Notes: generated by a model not told the origin, from the letters alone. Positions 1 to 8,934 are shown, numbered from the stretch's first letter. The stretch is DNA of 44,410 bases from Akkermansiaceae bacterium (GCA_022424905.1 JAKMGP010000139.1:1-44410), one strand, 5' to 3'. Numbers and translations are program-made.

Positions 1-156
1 CTTGGCCGCCGCTTTTAAATAAACACCCGAAGAGCCGGATGATTTATCTTGCCGCGACTTGGCTGCGAAGTATCATTACCCGGGAAGGGGAATTTCACGG
101 GGATTCCTGCGCCAGATAAAAACCGGAGCGTAGCCTCCAAGACTATAGACACGATA

Positions 157-858
157 ATGAAACTGAAAAACACACAGAAAATAAAGGGCTTCACCTTGGT
201 GGAGCTGCTCGTGGTGATTGCAATCATCGCGGTTCTTGCTGGAATCGCGACTCCGCTCATCCTAAAGGCTCAAAAAGCCGGTGACCGAACCAAAGCACTC
301 GCCAACGCGAAATCGGTTGTTGGTGGCTTGTTGAGTTTCAAGAGTGACAAAGGAGCTTACCCTTGCCGATCAACTCGCGAACTCCTTGAAGACGAAGGTA
401 TCGACTTCCTTCCTCCTGGAAATGATGCCAATGCCTATCTCGCCCAGTTAGTGGCTACCGACAATATCGACACCGAAAAAGCGTTTTTCGCTCCAGGTGT
501 CATTGGCGCCAAAGAAGGAGACAATATTAAAGGAAGCTCAGACAAATTGCTCGCTCGTGGCGAGAATAGCTTCGCCTACATTATGGCCGAAGACGAAGCC
601 CCCCTTACTGACACCAAAAGCTACACACCTCTTGTGATTGCTCCGATTAAGAGCGGTGGCGACAACCCTCGTTTCGATGGTGGCCCTTACGGCGACAAGT
701 ATGTTTACGGTCTTGTCGACGGATCATCCTCTGCGGGTGACATTGCCGAAGATGGAACCGCCAAATCCTCCGGACGTGAAAGTTTCTTCCAAACCGGCCG
801 GGACTCCCTCTTCGGAAACGACACTCCTGTGGTGAAGCTACCAACTGGAATCCAGTAA
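157..858 (+). CDS. Type II pseudopilin-like protein (prepilin N-terminal methylation domain)
   Basis: The 233-residue product has a class III prepilin signal at residues 1-35: a short basic leader, the cleavage site KG|FTLVELLVV (G11/F12), Glu at +5 of the mature protein, and a hydrophobic helix. The rest is a soluble Gly/Asp-rich domain, as in GspG/GspH-type pseudopilins. It would be cleaved and methylated by a prepilin peptidase and act in a type II secretion or type IV pilus-like apparatus in the inner membrane. The ATG at 157 is chosen because the open frame back to 49 adds 36 residues that would bury the leader. No pilus or secretion genes are adjacent, so the machine it serves is unknown. 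A strong terminator follows 32 bp after the stop. Confidence 0.88.
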   Translation: MKLKNTQKIKGFTLVELLVVIAIIAVLAGIATPLILKAQKAGDRTKALANAKSVVGGLLSFKSDKGAYPCRSTRELLEDEGIDFLPPGNDANAYLAQLVATDNIDTEKAFFAPGVIGAKEGDNIKGSSDKLLARGENSFAYIMAEDEAPLTDTKSYTPLVIAPIKSGGDNPRFDGGPYGDKYVYGLVDGSSSAGDIAEDGTAKSSGRESFFQTGRDSLFGNDTPVVKLPTGIQ

Positions 859-889
859 TCACTGGCCTAGCTACACGCTCAATTTCTAG

Positions 890-917
890 GCGGGCCTCTT
901 CAGAGGCCCGCTTTTTT
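890..917 (+). terminator. Rho-independent terminator of the pseudopilin gene
   Basis: A perfect 10-bp GC-rich stem (GCGGGCCTCT at 890-899 pairing with AGAGGCCCGC at 902-911) has a two-base apparent loop and is followed directly by six T residues (912-917). It isolates the pseudopilin gene from the next gene. Confidence 0.92.
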
Positions 918-1103
918 AGGTATAGAACCCAATGGTTTCGTAATTTAATACTCAGGTGACAAAGCATCTCGCCTATTCTTTCATTTTCCTTGAATAACCC
1001 ATTCATATTTCCGTAATCGAATGGGGCTATCTTCCGAGGCCATGACTTCATCGGAAAATCCCATTTGCCCATCTCTCGACCTCTGTCATGTTAGGCTTGA
1101 ACT

Positions 1104-1532
1104 ATGGAAGAGCTCACAACCGAAACCATCATCAATCAAGGCGCATTCATGCCTTATCCGGTCTCGACTCTAAGTCCCAAAATCGTCCCCAACGATCTTT
1201 CCACTTTCAAATCACGCGGTATCAGCCAGGTCGAGCGCGAGCTTCAACAAAAGCTTGTCCAGATGCGCGAAGAGTATGTTGCCACAATCGAGCATTTTAA
1301 CTGGAACAAGCTTGTCTATGAGGCCGACATCAATTTCGAACCTATTGTGGGCGAAACCTATCATCTTTATCGGATTCGTGGTGCAAATCTCCTTTCCATG
1401 ATCGCCCCCGACCAATGGCCTCACCCACACCTCGCAAGCTTTCGGCTTAATGTAGACCGGCAATGGGAGCTCATCGAAGCGAGCGTAGAAGGACGCTCGC
1501 TTTTCACTGACGAAGAGGTTACAGATCTCTAG
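1104..1532 (+). CDS. DUF2452-like conserved protein of unknown function
   Basis: The product is 142 residues, cytosolic, with no signal or membrane segment. The middle holds a predicted helix (about residues 35-65) and then the run FEPIVGETYHLYR, followed by a LLSMIAPDQW segment. This resembles what I recall of the DUF2452 (C1orf50-like) family, where an FxPIxGxxYxLY...SLIxPxxW core is conserved. Function is unknown. The ATG at 1104 is the first in frame; a second Met at codon 16 (MPYPVSTLSPK) is also a plausible start. It lies 8 bp upstream of lpxA and is probably cotranscribed with it. The family call is from memory and not searched. Confidence 0.6.
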   Translation: MEELTTETIINQGAFMPYPVSTLSPKIVPNDLSTFKSRGISQVERELQQKLVQMREEYVATIEHFNWNKLVYEADINFEPIVGETYHLYRIRGANLLSMIAPDQWPHPHLASFRLNVDRQWELIEASVEGRSLFTDEEVTDL

Positions 1533-1540
1533 AAGTCAGC

Positions 1541-2311
1541 ATGATTCATCCAACCGCAATTGTCTCACCCAACGCAAAAATCGGAGCCGATACCGAGATC
1601 GGCCCTTACTGTGTCATTGAAGCAAACGTCACTCTGGGCGAACGATGTAAGCTCCACTCGCACGTCGTTATTCACGGCAACAGTGACATCGGCAACGAAA
1701 ATGAATTTTTTCCCTTTGCTGCAATCGGCATTAAATCACAGGACCTCAAATATTCCGGAGAACCAACTGCACTCGTAATAGGAGATCGCAACGTCTTTCG
1801 TGAAAACACAACTGTCCACCGCGGAACGGAAGAGGACTCCCCGACCCGAATTGGCTCAGATAATCTTTGCCTCTCCTATGCTCACATCGCACACGATTGC
1901 CAGGTCGGAAATAACATCATCCTCTCCAACAACGGAACCCTCGCTGGCCATGTTCACATCGCTGACTACGCTATCATCTCCGGCCTCACTGCCGTCCATC
2001 AGTTCTGCAAGGTAGGAGCGCATTCCATTACCGGAGGAATCTCCAAGATCGTTCAGGATATCCCACCCTTCACAATCGTCGACGGAAACCCATCCACCGT
2101 CCGCGGGGTCAACCAAGTTGGCCTCCAAAGACGCGGGTTTAGTGATGAAGACATCCGAGCTCTCCGAACTGCCTACAAAAAACTCTTTCTCAAAAAAGAC
2201 ACCAATCTTACCAAAGCCGTTAAGACCCTCGATCCAGCAGTTTCGAGCAATAAGAAAGTATGTGAACTTCTTGCCTTTATCGAAGACTCAAAACGCGGGG
2301 TCATCCGCTAA
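1541..2311 (+). CDS. lpxA: UDP-N-acetylglucosamine O-acyltransferase LpxA
   Basis: This cytosolic enzyme makes the first step of lipid A synthesis, transferring a 3-hydroxyacyl chain from acyl carrier protein to the 3-OH of UDP-GlcNAc. The 256-residue product has the expected left-handed beta-helix of hexapeptide repeats (residues 1-185, starting IHPTAIVSPNAKIG). The SYAHIAHDCQVGN segment places the catalytic His at 118 (E. coli His125), and a GNPSTVRGVNQVGL segment leads into the C-terminal helical domain. Length matches the family (about 255-265). The usual neighbours lpxD, fabZ and lpxB are absent; it follows a DUF2452-like gene and converges on pfkA, overlapping its stop codon by 4 bp. 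Its presence implies an LPS-bearing outer membrane. Confidence 0.96.
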   Translation: MIHPTAIVSPNAKIGADTEIGPYCVIEANVTLGERCKLHSHVVIHGNSDIGNENEFFPFAAIGIKSQDLKYSGEPTALVIGDRNVFRENTTVHRGTEEDSPTRIGSDNLCLSYAHIAHDCQVGNNIILSNNGTLAGHVHIADYAIISGLTAVHQFCKVGAHSITGGISKIVQDIPPFTIVDGNPSTVRGVNQVGLQRRGFSDEDIRALRTAYKKLFLKKDTNLTKAVKTLDPAVSSNKKVCELLAFIEDSKRGVIR

Positions 2312-3273
2312 CAACTTAATCCGCGAACCAAATCAAGCAGACTGGCCTCACACTCATGCTTGGTATCAGAGATCTGATGGATCGAGGAACTGCCAAACCG
2401 CCCATTCCTAAAAGTCACGACCCGGTTGGTATCACCAGCTAGCAGGTGATCAACTGCGGCGACTGCAAATTTATAGGCCATAATCCGATCATAAACTGTC
2501 GGGGAACCGCCTCGCTGGACATGACCCAAAACGGTTAGACGGGCATCCATATCCAAAAAGTCGCCCATCCACCGTGTTAGAGGTTCGGCCATACCAGTCC
2601 CTTCCGCAACAATCCCTAAAACATAGCGTTTTCCATCTGCGCGTTGTTGCCGCAATCTTTCGCCAACCGCATCGAGATCATACTTAATCTCCGGAACCAG
2701 ACAGACTTCCGCACCATTTGCAAGGGCGCTTACCATCGCGAGATACCCACAATCACGTCCCATCGTTTCGATTACAAATGCCCTCGAAAAAGAGGACGCA
2801 GTATCACGAATACTATCTACACTCGACCGAATCATATTGAGTGCTGTGTCGACTCCAAGGCAGTAATCGGTCCCCGAAATGTCGTTATCAATCGTCGCGG
2901 GAATACCAGCAAACGGTACTTTGAAATCGACGTAGAATTGGTTTAATGCGTTGAAGGAACCATCTCCACCAATGATGATTAGTTTTGAAATGCCAAAATT
3001 CTGCAAATTATCAAAAGCTTGCTTTCTAAATTCATATTCAAAAAATCGCTTCGATCTCGAGGAGCCAAGCGCAGTCCCACCCCGATAGAGCATACCACTC
3101 AGACGCTCAGGCGTAGCTTCTTTGATCCACCCCTCAATCAAGCCTCTCAATCCCCATTCAACCAAGTAGGGAACCATCCCCTTCTTGCGGGCATAATCAG
3201 CAGCTGATTTCACCGCGGGATTCATCCCCGCAGCATCTCCGCCGGAAGTTAGGATTGCAATTTTTTCACTCAA
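2308..3273 (-). CDS. pfkA: 6-phosphofructokinase (ATP-type)
   Basis: Glycolytic enzyme that phosphorylates fructose 6-phosphate. The 321-residue length is typical. Motifs: GGDAAGMN (11-18) at the nucleotide loop; IGGDGSF, where Gly105 after GGD favours ATP over pyrophosphate; GIPATIDND (123-131) with catalytic Asp129; ETMGRDCG (169-176); and a later GHVQRGGSP effector/substrate segment. Ala126 replaces the Gly usual in ATP enzymes at the GxPxTIDND position; PPi-dependent enzymes have Lys there. The only plausible start in frame is a TTG at 3273, as a stop lies a few codons upstream and no ATG is available. It follows the PAS-PP2C gene by 33 bp, so it may be last in that operon. Confidence 0.94.
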   Translation of the reverse strand: MSEKIAILTSGGDAAGMNPAVKSAADYARKKGMVPYLVEWGLRGLIEGWIKEATPERLSGMLYRGGTALGSSRSKRFFEYEFRKQAFDNLQNFGISKLIIIGGDGSFNALNQFYVDFKVPFAGIPATIDNDISGTDYCLGVDTALNMIRSSVDSIRDTASSFSRAFVIETMGRDCGYLAMVSALANGAEVCLVPEIKYDLDAVGERLRQQRADGKRYVLGIVAEGTGMAEPLTRWMGDFLDMDARLTVLGHVQRGGSPTVYDRIMAYKFAVAAVDHLLAGDTNRVVTFRNGRFGSSSIHQISDTKHECEASLLDLVRGLSC

Positions 3274-3306
3274 GCTGGAGTTCCAATATCACAGATATTA
3301 GCGATC

Positions 3307-5310
3307 TCAAGCCCGGTGCCCAAAATCGACCCCCAAAACACAGAGATCATCCTCAAAAACCTTTTCAGCTGCAAAATTAACAGCGGCGTCCACTACCCGG
3401 TCGATCGCGTCCACCATTCGATCTCCACTCTGTAGCGCTTCACACATTTTAGCTACGCCAAACTCTTGTCCATCAACACCCAGAACCTCAAAGAGACCAT
3501 CGGTAAAGGTCCAAATTCCATCCAGAGATTCCACAGGAAGACACATTTCAGGGAATTTGAACTCTGGGACCATTCCCAATCCAGGACCTTGAGCCTCAGA
3601 TCCCAATTCTAAAATTTCAACCACTCCATTCCGACTCACAATGGGATTCGGATGGCCAGCTGAAGCGATTTTCAGCTCACCACGCTCTAAGTCCACGTAA
3701 CCATAAATAGCGGTCGCAAAAATCAATTGACTAGTTCGTTCGAGTAGATGGGACAAGCCATCATTCAATCCCTCCAAAAACGCCCCTGGCTGCCTCCCCA
3801 GAGTCTCTCCCTGCTTTTCAAGCAAACCACGCAACATCGAAACAATCAGTGCCGAACGCACGCCGTGCCCCATAACATCACAAACAAAAAAACCTGCCTT
3901 CCCTTCACCCAGTGGAATCACCTCAAAGAAGTCTCCTGCTAGATGAGACGCCGGTTGATGACGATGATGGAAATCCGCAGTCCGCCCACTTTCCTGACAT
4001 GCAATAGCCGGAATAACACTAGGCAAAGCCGCCTGCTGAATCTCTCGCGCCAGTCCCAACTGCTCTTCAAGAGCCTCATTCTGACGTCCCAAAACCCTCG
4101 TGATTTTCTCAAGCTGTTGCTTCGTTTCAATCAACTTAGTCACATCCGAAGAAACTCCAAAAATTCCTCGCAAGGTTCCGTCCGGCAAATACCACGGATA
4201 TTTCGAAGACACAGCCCAGGAAACATGGTCATCCTTCCAAGATATTTCCTCAAGCTTCCTCACCACCGGCTTACCGGTAGCCATGATTTCCCGTTCATCC
4301 CGGATCGATTCCTGGACCAGCTTCTCTCCAAAAAAGTGACTATCACTTTTGCCCACCGCCTCATCCGGAGATTTAGCTCCCACAAGGTCAGCCATTCTTC
4401 GATTCACCAAAACGAAGTTTGAATCCAAATCTTTAAAGTAAACAAACACCGGCATATTATCGATCACTAACCGAAGAAGGTGGCGTTCTTCACTAATCTC
4501 CTGATTTACTACCCTCAATTTTTCCGCAATCTGCTCAAGGTTCCGTTCGGTTTCGATTAGCTCGGTCACATCATGAGTCAGCCCAAAAGTCCCGAGTAAC
4601 TCTCCATTCAATCCGCGCCACACTTTTTTAGTCACTAAACTCCACGACTCATGCCCGTCCCCCCAGATTTCATGCTCCAACTTCTCCTCCTGACCAACCT
4701 CCGTCTCCATAATTTCAAGCTCTCGGGCCCGCGAGAAATCGGCATGCTCCTTTTCAAAAAAATCGTGGTCCCTTTTCCCGATCAAATTCGAAATCGTTCC
4801 AGCTCCCACGCGTTGAGCAGTTGACCGATTTGCCCGCATAAAGCGTGAATCCTTGTCCTTGAAATAAACATTAATGGGAACCCGATCTAAAATCAAATCG
4901 ATCATCTTGCGTTCCTCGGCCAGCGCCTTCTCCGCAAAGCGTCGCTTTGAAATATCAATTAGGCTTCCGACCAAGCGCATCAAGGTCCCATCGTCATCCC
5001 GCAATGGCAAAGCCCTCGCTCTAAACCATTTCCACTCGCCCGAATTTGTGCGAATTCTAGCCTCATCTGCAAATAACTTCCCACCCCGATGCAGGACACG
5101 ATTCAGCTTCCGAGTAAACCTTGCAAAATCTTCGGGATGCACGTGTTGCTCCGGTTTTTCTAAGATGTTTGGCGCCCCAAAACGTCCATAACCCAAAAAT
5201 CCGAGCAGACGATTAGAATAGTAGATCTCCCCCGTCTGAAGATCCCAATCAAGAATCCCCTCATTCGAAGCCTTGAGGGCCAAATCAAGCCTCTCCTCTT
5301 CCAAACTCAT
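3307..5310 (-). CDS. PAS-PAS-PAS-PP2C (SpoIIE/RsbU-type) phosphatase, catalytic residues intact
   Basis: The protein has three PAS domains (about residues 5-120, 130-255 and 280-395), a short coiled linker ending LAREIQQAALP, and a C-terminal SpoIIE/PP2C domain. This class dephosphorylates anti-sigma antagonists or related partners in response to a PAS-sensed signal. Metal-binding motifs are kept: AGDFFE (Asp460), CDVMGHG (Asp478), TDGLFE (Asp604) and EDDLCVL (Asp654/655). PAS2 and PAS3 each carry a NVYFKDxxSRF-like motif and look like an internal duplication. No membrane segment is visible, so it is probably cytosolic. The start at 5310 (667 aa) gives an ATGA overlap with the upstream paralogue and aligns with that protein's Met1; a longer frame to 5337 exists. 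The partner protein is unknown. Confidence 0.88.
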   Translation of the reverse strand: MSLEEERLDLALKASNEGILDWDLQTGEIYYSNRLLGFLGYGRFGAPNILEKPEQHVHPEDFARFTRKLNRVLHRGGKLFADEARIRTNSGEWKWFRARALPLRDDDGTLMRLVGSLIDISKRRFAEKALAEERKMIDLILDRVPINVYFKDKDSRFMRANRSTAQRVGAGTISNLIGKRDHDFFEKEHADFSRARELEIMETEVGQEEKLEHEIWGDGHESWSLVTKKVWRGLNGELLGTFGLTHDVTELIETERNLEQIAEKLRVVNQEISEERHLLRLVIDNMPVFVYFKDLDSNFVLVNRRMADLVGAKSPDEAVGKSDSHFFGEKLVQESIRDEREIMATGKPVVRKLEEISWKDDHVSWAVSSKYPWYLPDGTLRGIFGVSSDVTKLIETKQQLEKITRVLGRQNEALEEQLGLAREIQQAALPSVIPAIACQESGRTADFHHRHQPASHLAGDFFEVIPLGEGKAGFFVCDVMGHGVRSALIVSMLRGLLEKQGETLGRQPGAFLEGLNDGLSHLLERTSQLIFATAIYGYVDLERGELKIASAGHPNPIVSRNGVVEILELGSEAQGPGLGMVPEFKFPEMCLPVESLDGIWTFTDGLFEVLGVDGQEFGVAKMCEALQSGDRMVDAIDRVVDAAVNFAAEKVFEDDLCVLGVDFGHRA

Positions 5311-7298
5311 CTCGTGATCTCCCATCCCAACAAACAAATTGCATTTTTAAATTCCTGAGATCCTCCAAAATTCTTTACTGACTCTGCAAGTCTCTCCATT
5401 ACCCGGTCTAAATCACCACCTCGCTCAACTTCTTCTAGCATCCGCGTTACTCCAAATTTCTCACCCTCGACGTTACTCGTATTCTGAAATCCCTCGGTAA
5501 AACAAATTAACCTCCGGAAGCCTGACAGCGGCGCCGATACCGTTCCATAGCTATTATTCTCAGCAATGCCCAAAGCCGGCCCGCAAGCATGAACCGGCGG
5601 CACGAGCTGACGAACCCCATCATCAAAAACTGCAATCGGATTCACATGTCCGGCGATCGAAAGTTGAATCTCTCCTTTTGTCAAATCCACTAACCCGTAA
5701 AACGCTGTCACCTTAGTCTCATGCCCCGAGCCCAACAATAAGTGAGACAGCCCCACGTTTATTCCCGTCAAAAAATTCCCTGCGTCTCCGGCTGAGGCAA
5801 TCTCCTTCTCGATCAACCCTCGTAACATCGAAACGATCAAGGCCGAGCTTACCCCCTTATCAAAAACCTCACCCATTAAAAAACCAACCCGATCCGACGC
5901 AAGAGGTAGAACCTCAAAAAACTCACCTGTTAACAGGCGAGCTGGCTCATAAAGACGGAAAAAATTCATGGATGCTCCACCCCCAAAAACTGTTGGGAAT
6001 TTGTCAGGCAAAAGCGCCTGCTGCACTTCCCTCGCTAGCTCTAACTCTTCGGCCATCTCCCGATTTTTTCTTTCGTAAGTTGTAGCGAGCTTCCGAAGAT
6101 CCGATTGCGCCTGCATCAAATCAGAAATATCGCTTGAGACCCCAAAAGTTCCCACTACATCTCCCTCACTGTCACGCCAGGGATACTTTGATGTCATCAC
6201 CCAAGTCTCTTTTTCTCCTCCCCAAACCTCCTTCTCAATCTCCCCCGCGATTGCCACACCCAATTCCATAATCTGTTTCTCATCAGCTTCGGTCTTCCTC
6301 CAATGTTCTTCGGAAAAAATATCCCGGTCCGACTTATCATAAAGCTCCTCCGGACAGCTGAACCCAAACCACTCTGCAATCGCCTGATTCGCGATCACAA
6401 ATTCATGATCACGGTTCTTAAAATAAACATGCAAAGGCACACTATCAAAAACGAGGCGCAGCCTCTCTCGTTCCTCTTCGATTAAATGATTTTGTGCATT
6501 AAGTTGCGAGGTCACCTTTTCCTGGGCTTCACGGGTTCTTATCAATTTAGAAATATCAATAGTTACTCCGAAAGTTCCCCTCACTTGGCCATCATGGCCG
6601 ATCCATGCATGCTTCGTGCTCTTAACCCATGTGTCTTCGCGATCATGCCACTTCTCATGCTCCGTCAAATCCTCAACACCACCGCCCGAAGCCATAATCT
6701 CCTTCTCAACCAACCGAGCATTTCTTGCATGTTCATCGCTGAAAAAATCAGCATCTGATTTACCGATCAAATCCTTTGCCGAACTCAAGCCCATCTTTCT
6801 GGCTGTCGGTAAGTTCGCCATCACGAAGCGCGACTCCTCATCTTTCAAATACACATTCATGGGAATGTTATCCAGCAAGGTTTCAATGAGGTGCCTCTCC
6901 TCTGCTAGCTGCCTTTCCGCCTCCTTGCGTTTTGAAATATCGATCAAGCTACCTGCGATTCGCGTCACCTTCCCAAGCCCATCCCGCACCGGCGTTCCCC
7001 GAACCCGAAACGACTTCCAGTCACCCCTTTTGGTTTTCACCCTAGGCTCTACTGCGAACAGATCCTCGCCCTCTTGTAAAACTCGACGCAGAGCTTCATC
7101 CACCGCAGCCACTGAGGGCAGATCCATGTGCTCGCCACGGTCCTGGAAAAAGTTTGGCATCTCGCTCTTGCGATACCCCATAAATCGACACATCCGCGGA
7201 GAATAATAGATGGTACCTTTCACAAGGTCCCAGTCCCAGATACCTTCTCTCGAGGCTTGGAGCACCACCTGCAGCCGGTTTTCTTTCCAACTTGCCAT
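5307..7298 (-). CDS. PAS-PAS-PAS-PP2C paralogue with degenerate catalytic site (probable pseudophosphatase)
   Basis: This 663-residue protein is colinear with the next gene from its first residues (EGIWDWD versus EGILDWD) to its end. It has three PAS domains (about 8-123, 127-252, 277-396), the linker LAREVQQALLP, and a SpoIIE-like C-terminal domain. Every metal-ligand motif is altered: TGEFFE (Glu459 for Asp), GEVFDKG (Glu477 for Asp, with GHG lost), TEGFQ (Glu602 for Asp) and KNAICLL (Asn652-Ala653 for Asp-Asp). The fold-core residues around them, such as SALIVSMLRG, are kept, so the domain is probably folded but not catalytic in the usual way. I infer a decoy, scaffold or regulatory role beside its active neighbour. 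The genes overlap by 4 bp. Confidence 0.85.
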   Translation of the reverse strand: MASWKENRLQVVLQASREGIWDWDLVKGTIYYSPRMCRFMGYRKSEMPNFFQDRGEHMDLPSVAAVDEALRRVLQEGEDLFAVEPRVKTKRGDWKSFRVRGTPVRDGLGKVTRIAGSLIDISKRKEAERQLAEERHLIETLLDNIPMNVYLKDEESRFVMANLPTARKMGLSSAKDLIGKSDADFFSDEHARNARLVEKEIMASGGGVEDLTEHEKWHDREDTWVKSTKHAWIGHDGQVRGTFGVTIDISKLIRTREAQEKVTSQLNAQNHLIEEERERLRLVFDSVPLHVYFKNRDHEFVIANQAIAEWFGFSCPEELYDKSDRDIFSEEHWRKTEADEKQIMELGVAIAGEIEKEVWGGEKETWVMTSKYPWRDSEGDVVGTFGVSSDISDLMQAQSDLRKLATTYERKNREMAEELELAREVQQALLPDKFPTVFGGGASMNFFRLYEPARLLTGEFFEVLPLASDRVGFLMGEVFDKGVSSALIVSMLRGLIEKEIASAGDAGNFLTGINVGLSHLLLGSGHETKVTAFYGLVDLTKGEIQLSIAGHVNPIAVFDDGVRQLVPPVHACGPALGIAENNSYGTVSAPLSGFRRLICFTEGFQNTSNVEGEKFGVTRMLEEVERGGDLDRVMERLAESVKNFGGSQEFKNAICLLGWEITR

Positions 7299-7361
7299 CC
7301 TTTGAAGAAAGGGAACACCACTTATCCCCTAGCCTCAACGCAAAAGATAATAAACTCGAAA

Positions 7362-8753
7362 TCAATCGAGGAATTTACCGGGGTTTAAAATACCCTTGGG
7401 ATCAAAAGCATTCTTAACCGTATGGTGTGCCGCAAAAGCCACCTCTCCGAGGGCACCCTTAATCCATGGTTTTTTAGCCAATCCGACCCCATGTTCTCCC
7501 GTAATCACCCCCCCGTTTTCGAGCACCCAAGTGAAGAGAACATTTAACGCCGCATCTGCTTTTGCTCGAACCCCCGGATCATCATAATCCTCCACCATTA
7601 AATTTGTATGAATATTACCATCACCAGCATGGCCAAAACAGGCCACCGAAATCCCGGTCTTTTTTTCGAGTCCCGCCGCAAAAGCAGCCAACTCCACTAA
7701 TTTGGACCGAGGAACGACAATATCCTCATTTAGTTTCGTCAAACCTGTTGCTCGCAGAGAATAAGAAAAGTCGCGGCGTAATTGCCAAACCTTTTCGCAA
7801 GCCTCTTCATCAGCATGAAATTCGCTCGATAAGGCACCCACTTTATTAAGCACCTCTTCCAACTCTTCCAATTCACTCGCCACAGCCTTGGCTCGCCCGT
7901 CGATCTCGACAATCAAATGAGCCTTGCCCGGACGTAACGATCCCTCTCCCAAATAAGCTCGCGCAGCTTTTAGCGTGAACTCATCCGTAATCTCAAGGGC
8001 AGATGGAAGATGTCCTGAATTTAGAATCGCCTGCACTGCACCAGCGGCATCAACAAACTCCGGAAACGTCGCTGTAAGCATCGCACGAGTCTGCGGATGA
8101 GGAATAATACGCAAGGTCGCCTCGGTGATCACTCCAAGCATTCCTTCACTCCCCACAAAAAGATGCAATAAATCAAAGCCCGTCTTGTTTTTATGACACC
8201 GGCCTCCGACATGCAGAATCTCCCCACTTGCCAAAACCACCTCCAAACCAAGAACATAGTTCTTTGTCACCCCATATTTCAAACAACGAGGGCCACCTGC
8301 GTTCGTAGCCAAATTTCCACCGATCGAGCACTCATTCAAAGAGGCCGGATCCGGCGGATAATACCAACCAAGTTCACTCACCGCATCTTGTAGATCTTTT
8401 AAAATCACCCCCGGTTGTGTCACCACCACACCATCCTCCGGGCTGATCTCCACCACCGACTTCATCCTCGCCACCGACAAGGCAATTCCACCCTCTACCG
8501 GCACACACCCACCAACATAACCAACTCCTGCGCCGCGAGTCGTCACCGGAATTCCCCGTTCATTGGCAAACTTCATCACCGCCACTACATCATCCCGACA
8601 TTCCGCAAAAACGACCACCTCCGGTAAATGCGAAAAATTCCACCGATCTGTTCCATGCTCCTCAAGCACTTCCGCAACCGTTGAAACCTTCTCAGCACTC
8701 AAACATGCTCTCAATTCGCTAATCACGGACTCTTGTTGCCAAAGTCTTCTCAA
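7362..8753 (-). CDS. glcD: FAD-linked 2-hydroxyacid oxidase (GlcD/D-lactate dehydrogenase type)
   Basis: A VAO-type flavoenzyme that oxidises glycolate, D-lactate or a similar 2-hydroxyacid. Motifs: the FAD-binding run RGAGVGYVGG, DPASLNECSIGGNLATNAGG, FVGSEGMLGVIT, the C-terminal GHAGDGNIHTN and TGEHGVGLAKKPW, ending in FDPKGILNPGK. The 463 residues fit single-subunit GlcD-like proteins; no glcE or glcF is adjacent. The exact substrate cannot be read from sequence. No ATG start exists: the frame opens at TTG 8753 just after a stop, and GTG at 8726 (MISELRACL) is an alternative that fits the family's N-terminus. It lies 63 bp upstream of the PAS-PP2C pair, on the same strand. Confidence 0.9.
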   Translation of the reverse strand: MRRLWQQESVISELRACLSAEKVSTVAEVLEEHGTDRWNFSHLPEVVVFAECRDDVVAVMKFANERGIPVTTRGAGVGYVGGCVPVEGGIALSVARMKSVVEISPEDGVVVTQPGVILKDLQDAVSELGWYYPPDPASLNECSIGGNLATNAGGPRCLKYGVTKNYVLGLEVVLASGEILHVGGRCHKNKTGFDLLHLFVGSEGMLGVITEATLRIIPHPQTRAMLTATFPEFVDAAGAVQAILNSGHLPSALEITDEFTLKAARAYLGEGSLRPGKAHLIVEIDGRAKAVASELEELEEVLNKVGALSSEFHADEEACEKVWQLRRDFSYSLRATGLTKLNEDIVVPRSKLVELAAFAAGLEKKTGISVACFGHAGDGNIHTNLMVEDYDDPGVRAKADAALNVLFTWVLENGGVITGEHGVGLAKKPWIKGALGEVAFAAHHTVKNAFDPKGILNPGKFLD

Positions 8754-8870
8754 AACTGCAACTCATACAAAAAATAGCACGGTCCGACATCCACTCTAAA
8801 GTGAGCTAAAATGAAGAAAGTCCACGATAAGCAGCCTTTGCAAAGAGCAACTAAAAATTCTCCATGGGTT

Positions 8871-8925
8871 CCCCCTTGCCTATCGGCGAGGGGGACAGAG
8901 CAATAGCACATTTTTGAGATGCTCT
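8871..8925. other. Two consecutive inverted repeats in the glcD / phosphoesterase divergent region
   Basis: The first is a 10-bp stem with a 4-nt loop (CCCCCTTGCC at 8871-8880, GGCGAGGGGG at 8885-8894), perfect except for one G-U-type pair on the plus-strand RNA. The second pairs AGAGCA (8897-8902) with TGCTCT (8920-8925). No T-run follows either, so they are not ordinary terminators. They lie 10-64 bp ahead of a short ORF that leads into the phosphoesterase gene, so a leader-RNA or operator role is possible. The rest of 8754-8934 shows nothing I can assign. Confidence 0.5.
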
Positions 8926-8934
8926 CGGCAAAAA

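Noticed and set aside
49-156. N-terminal extension of the pseudopilin
   Set aside because: The prepilin leader begins at 157; 36 more residues would be incompatible with peptidase recognition.
998-1025. 7-bp inverted repeat CCCATTC/GAATGGG
   Set aside because: Long loop, no T-run, and no gene end nearby to need it; too weak to call.
3943-4422. 159-residue plus-strand frame opposite the downstream PAS-PP2C gene
   Set aside because: Antisense to a well-supported gene, with Arg/Ser/Leu-rich shadow composition and no recognisable motif.
6616-7206. 196-residue plus-strand open frame inside the upstream PAS-PP2C gene
   Set aside because: It is antisense to a gene with clear PAS motifs, its peptide is Ser/Ala/Arg-rich with no motif, and it has no start context; it is a shadow frame.
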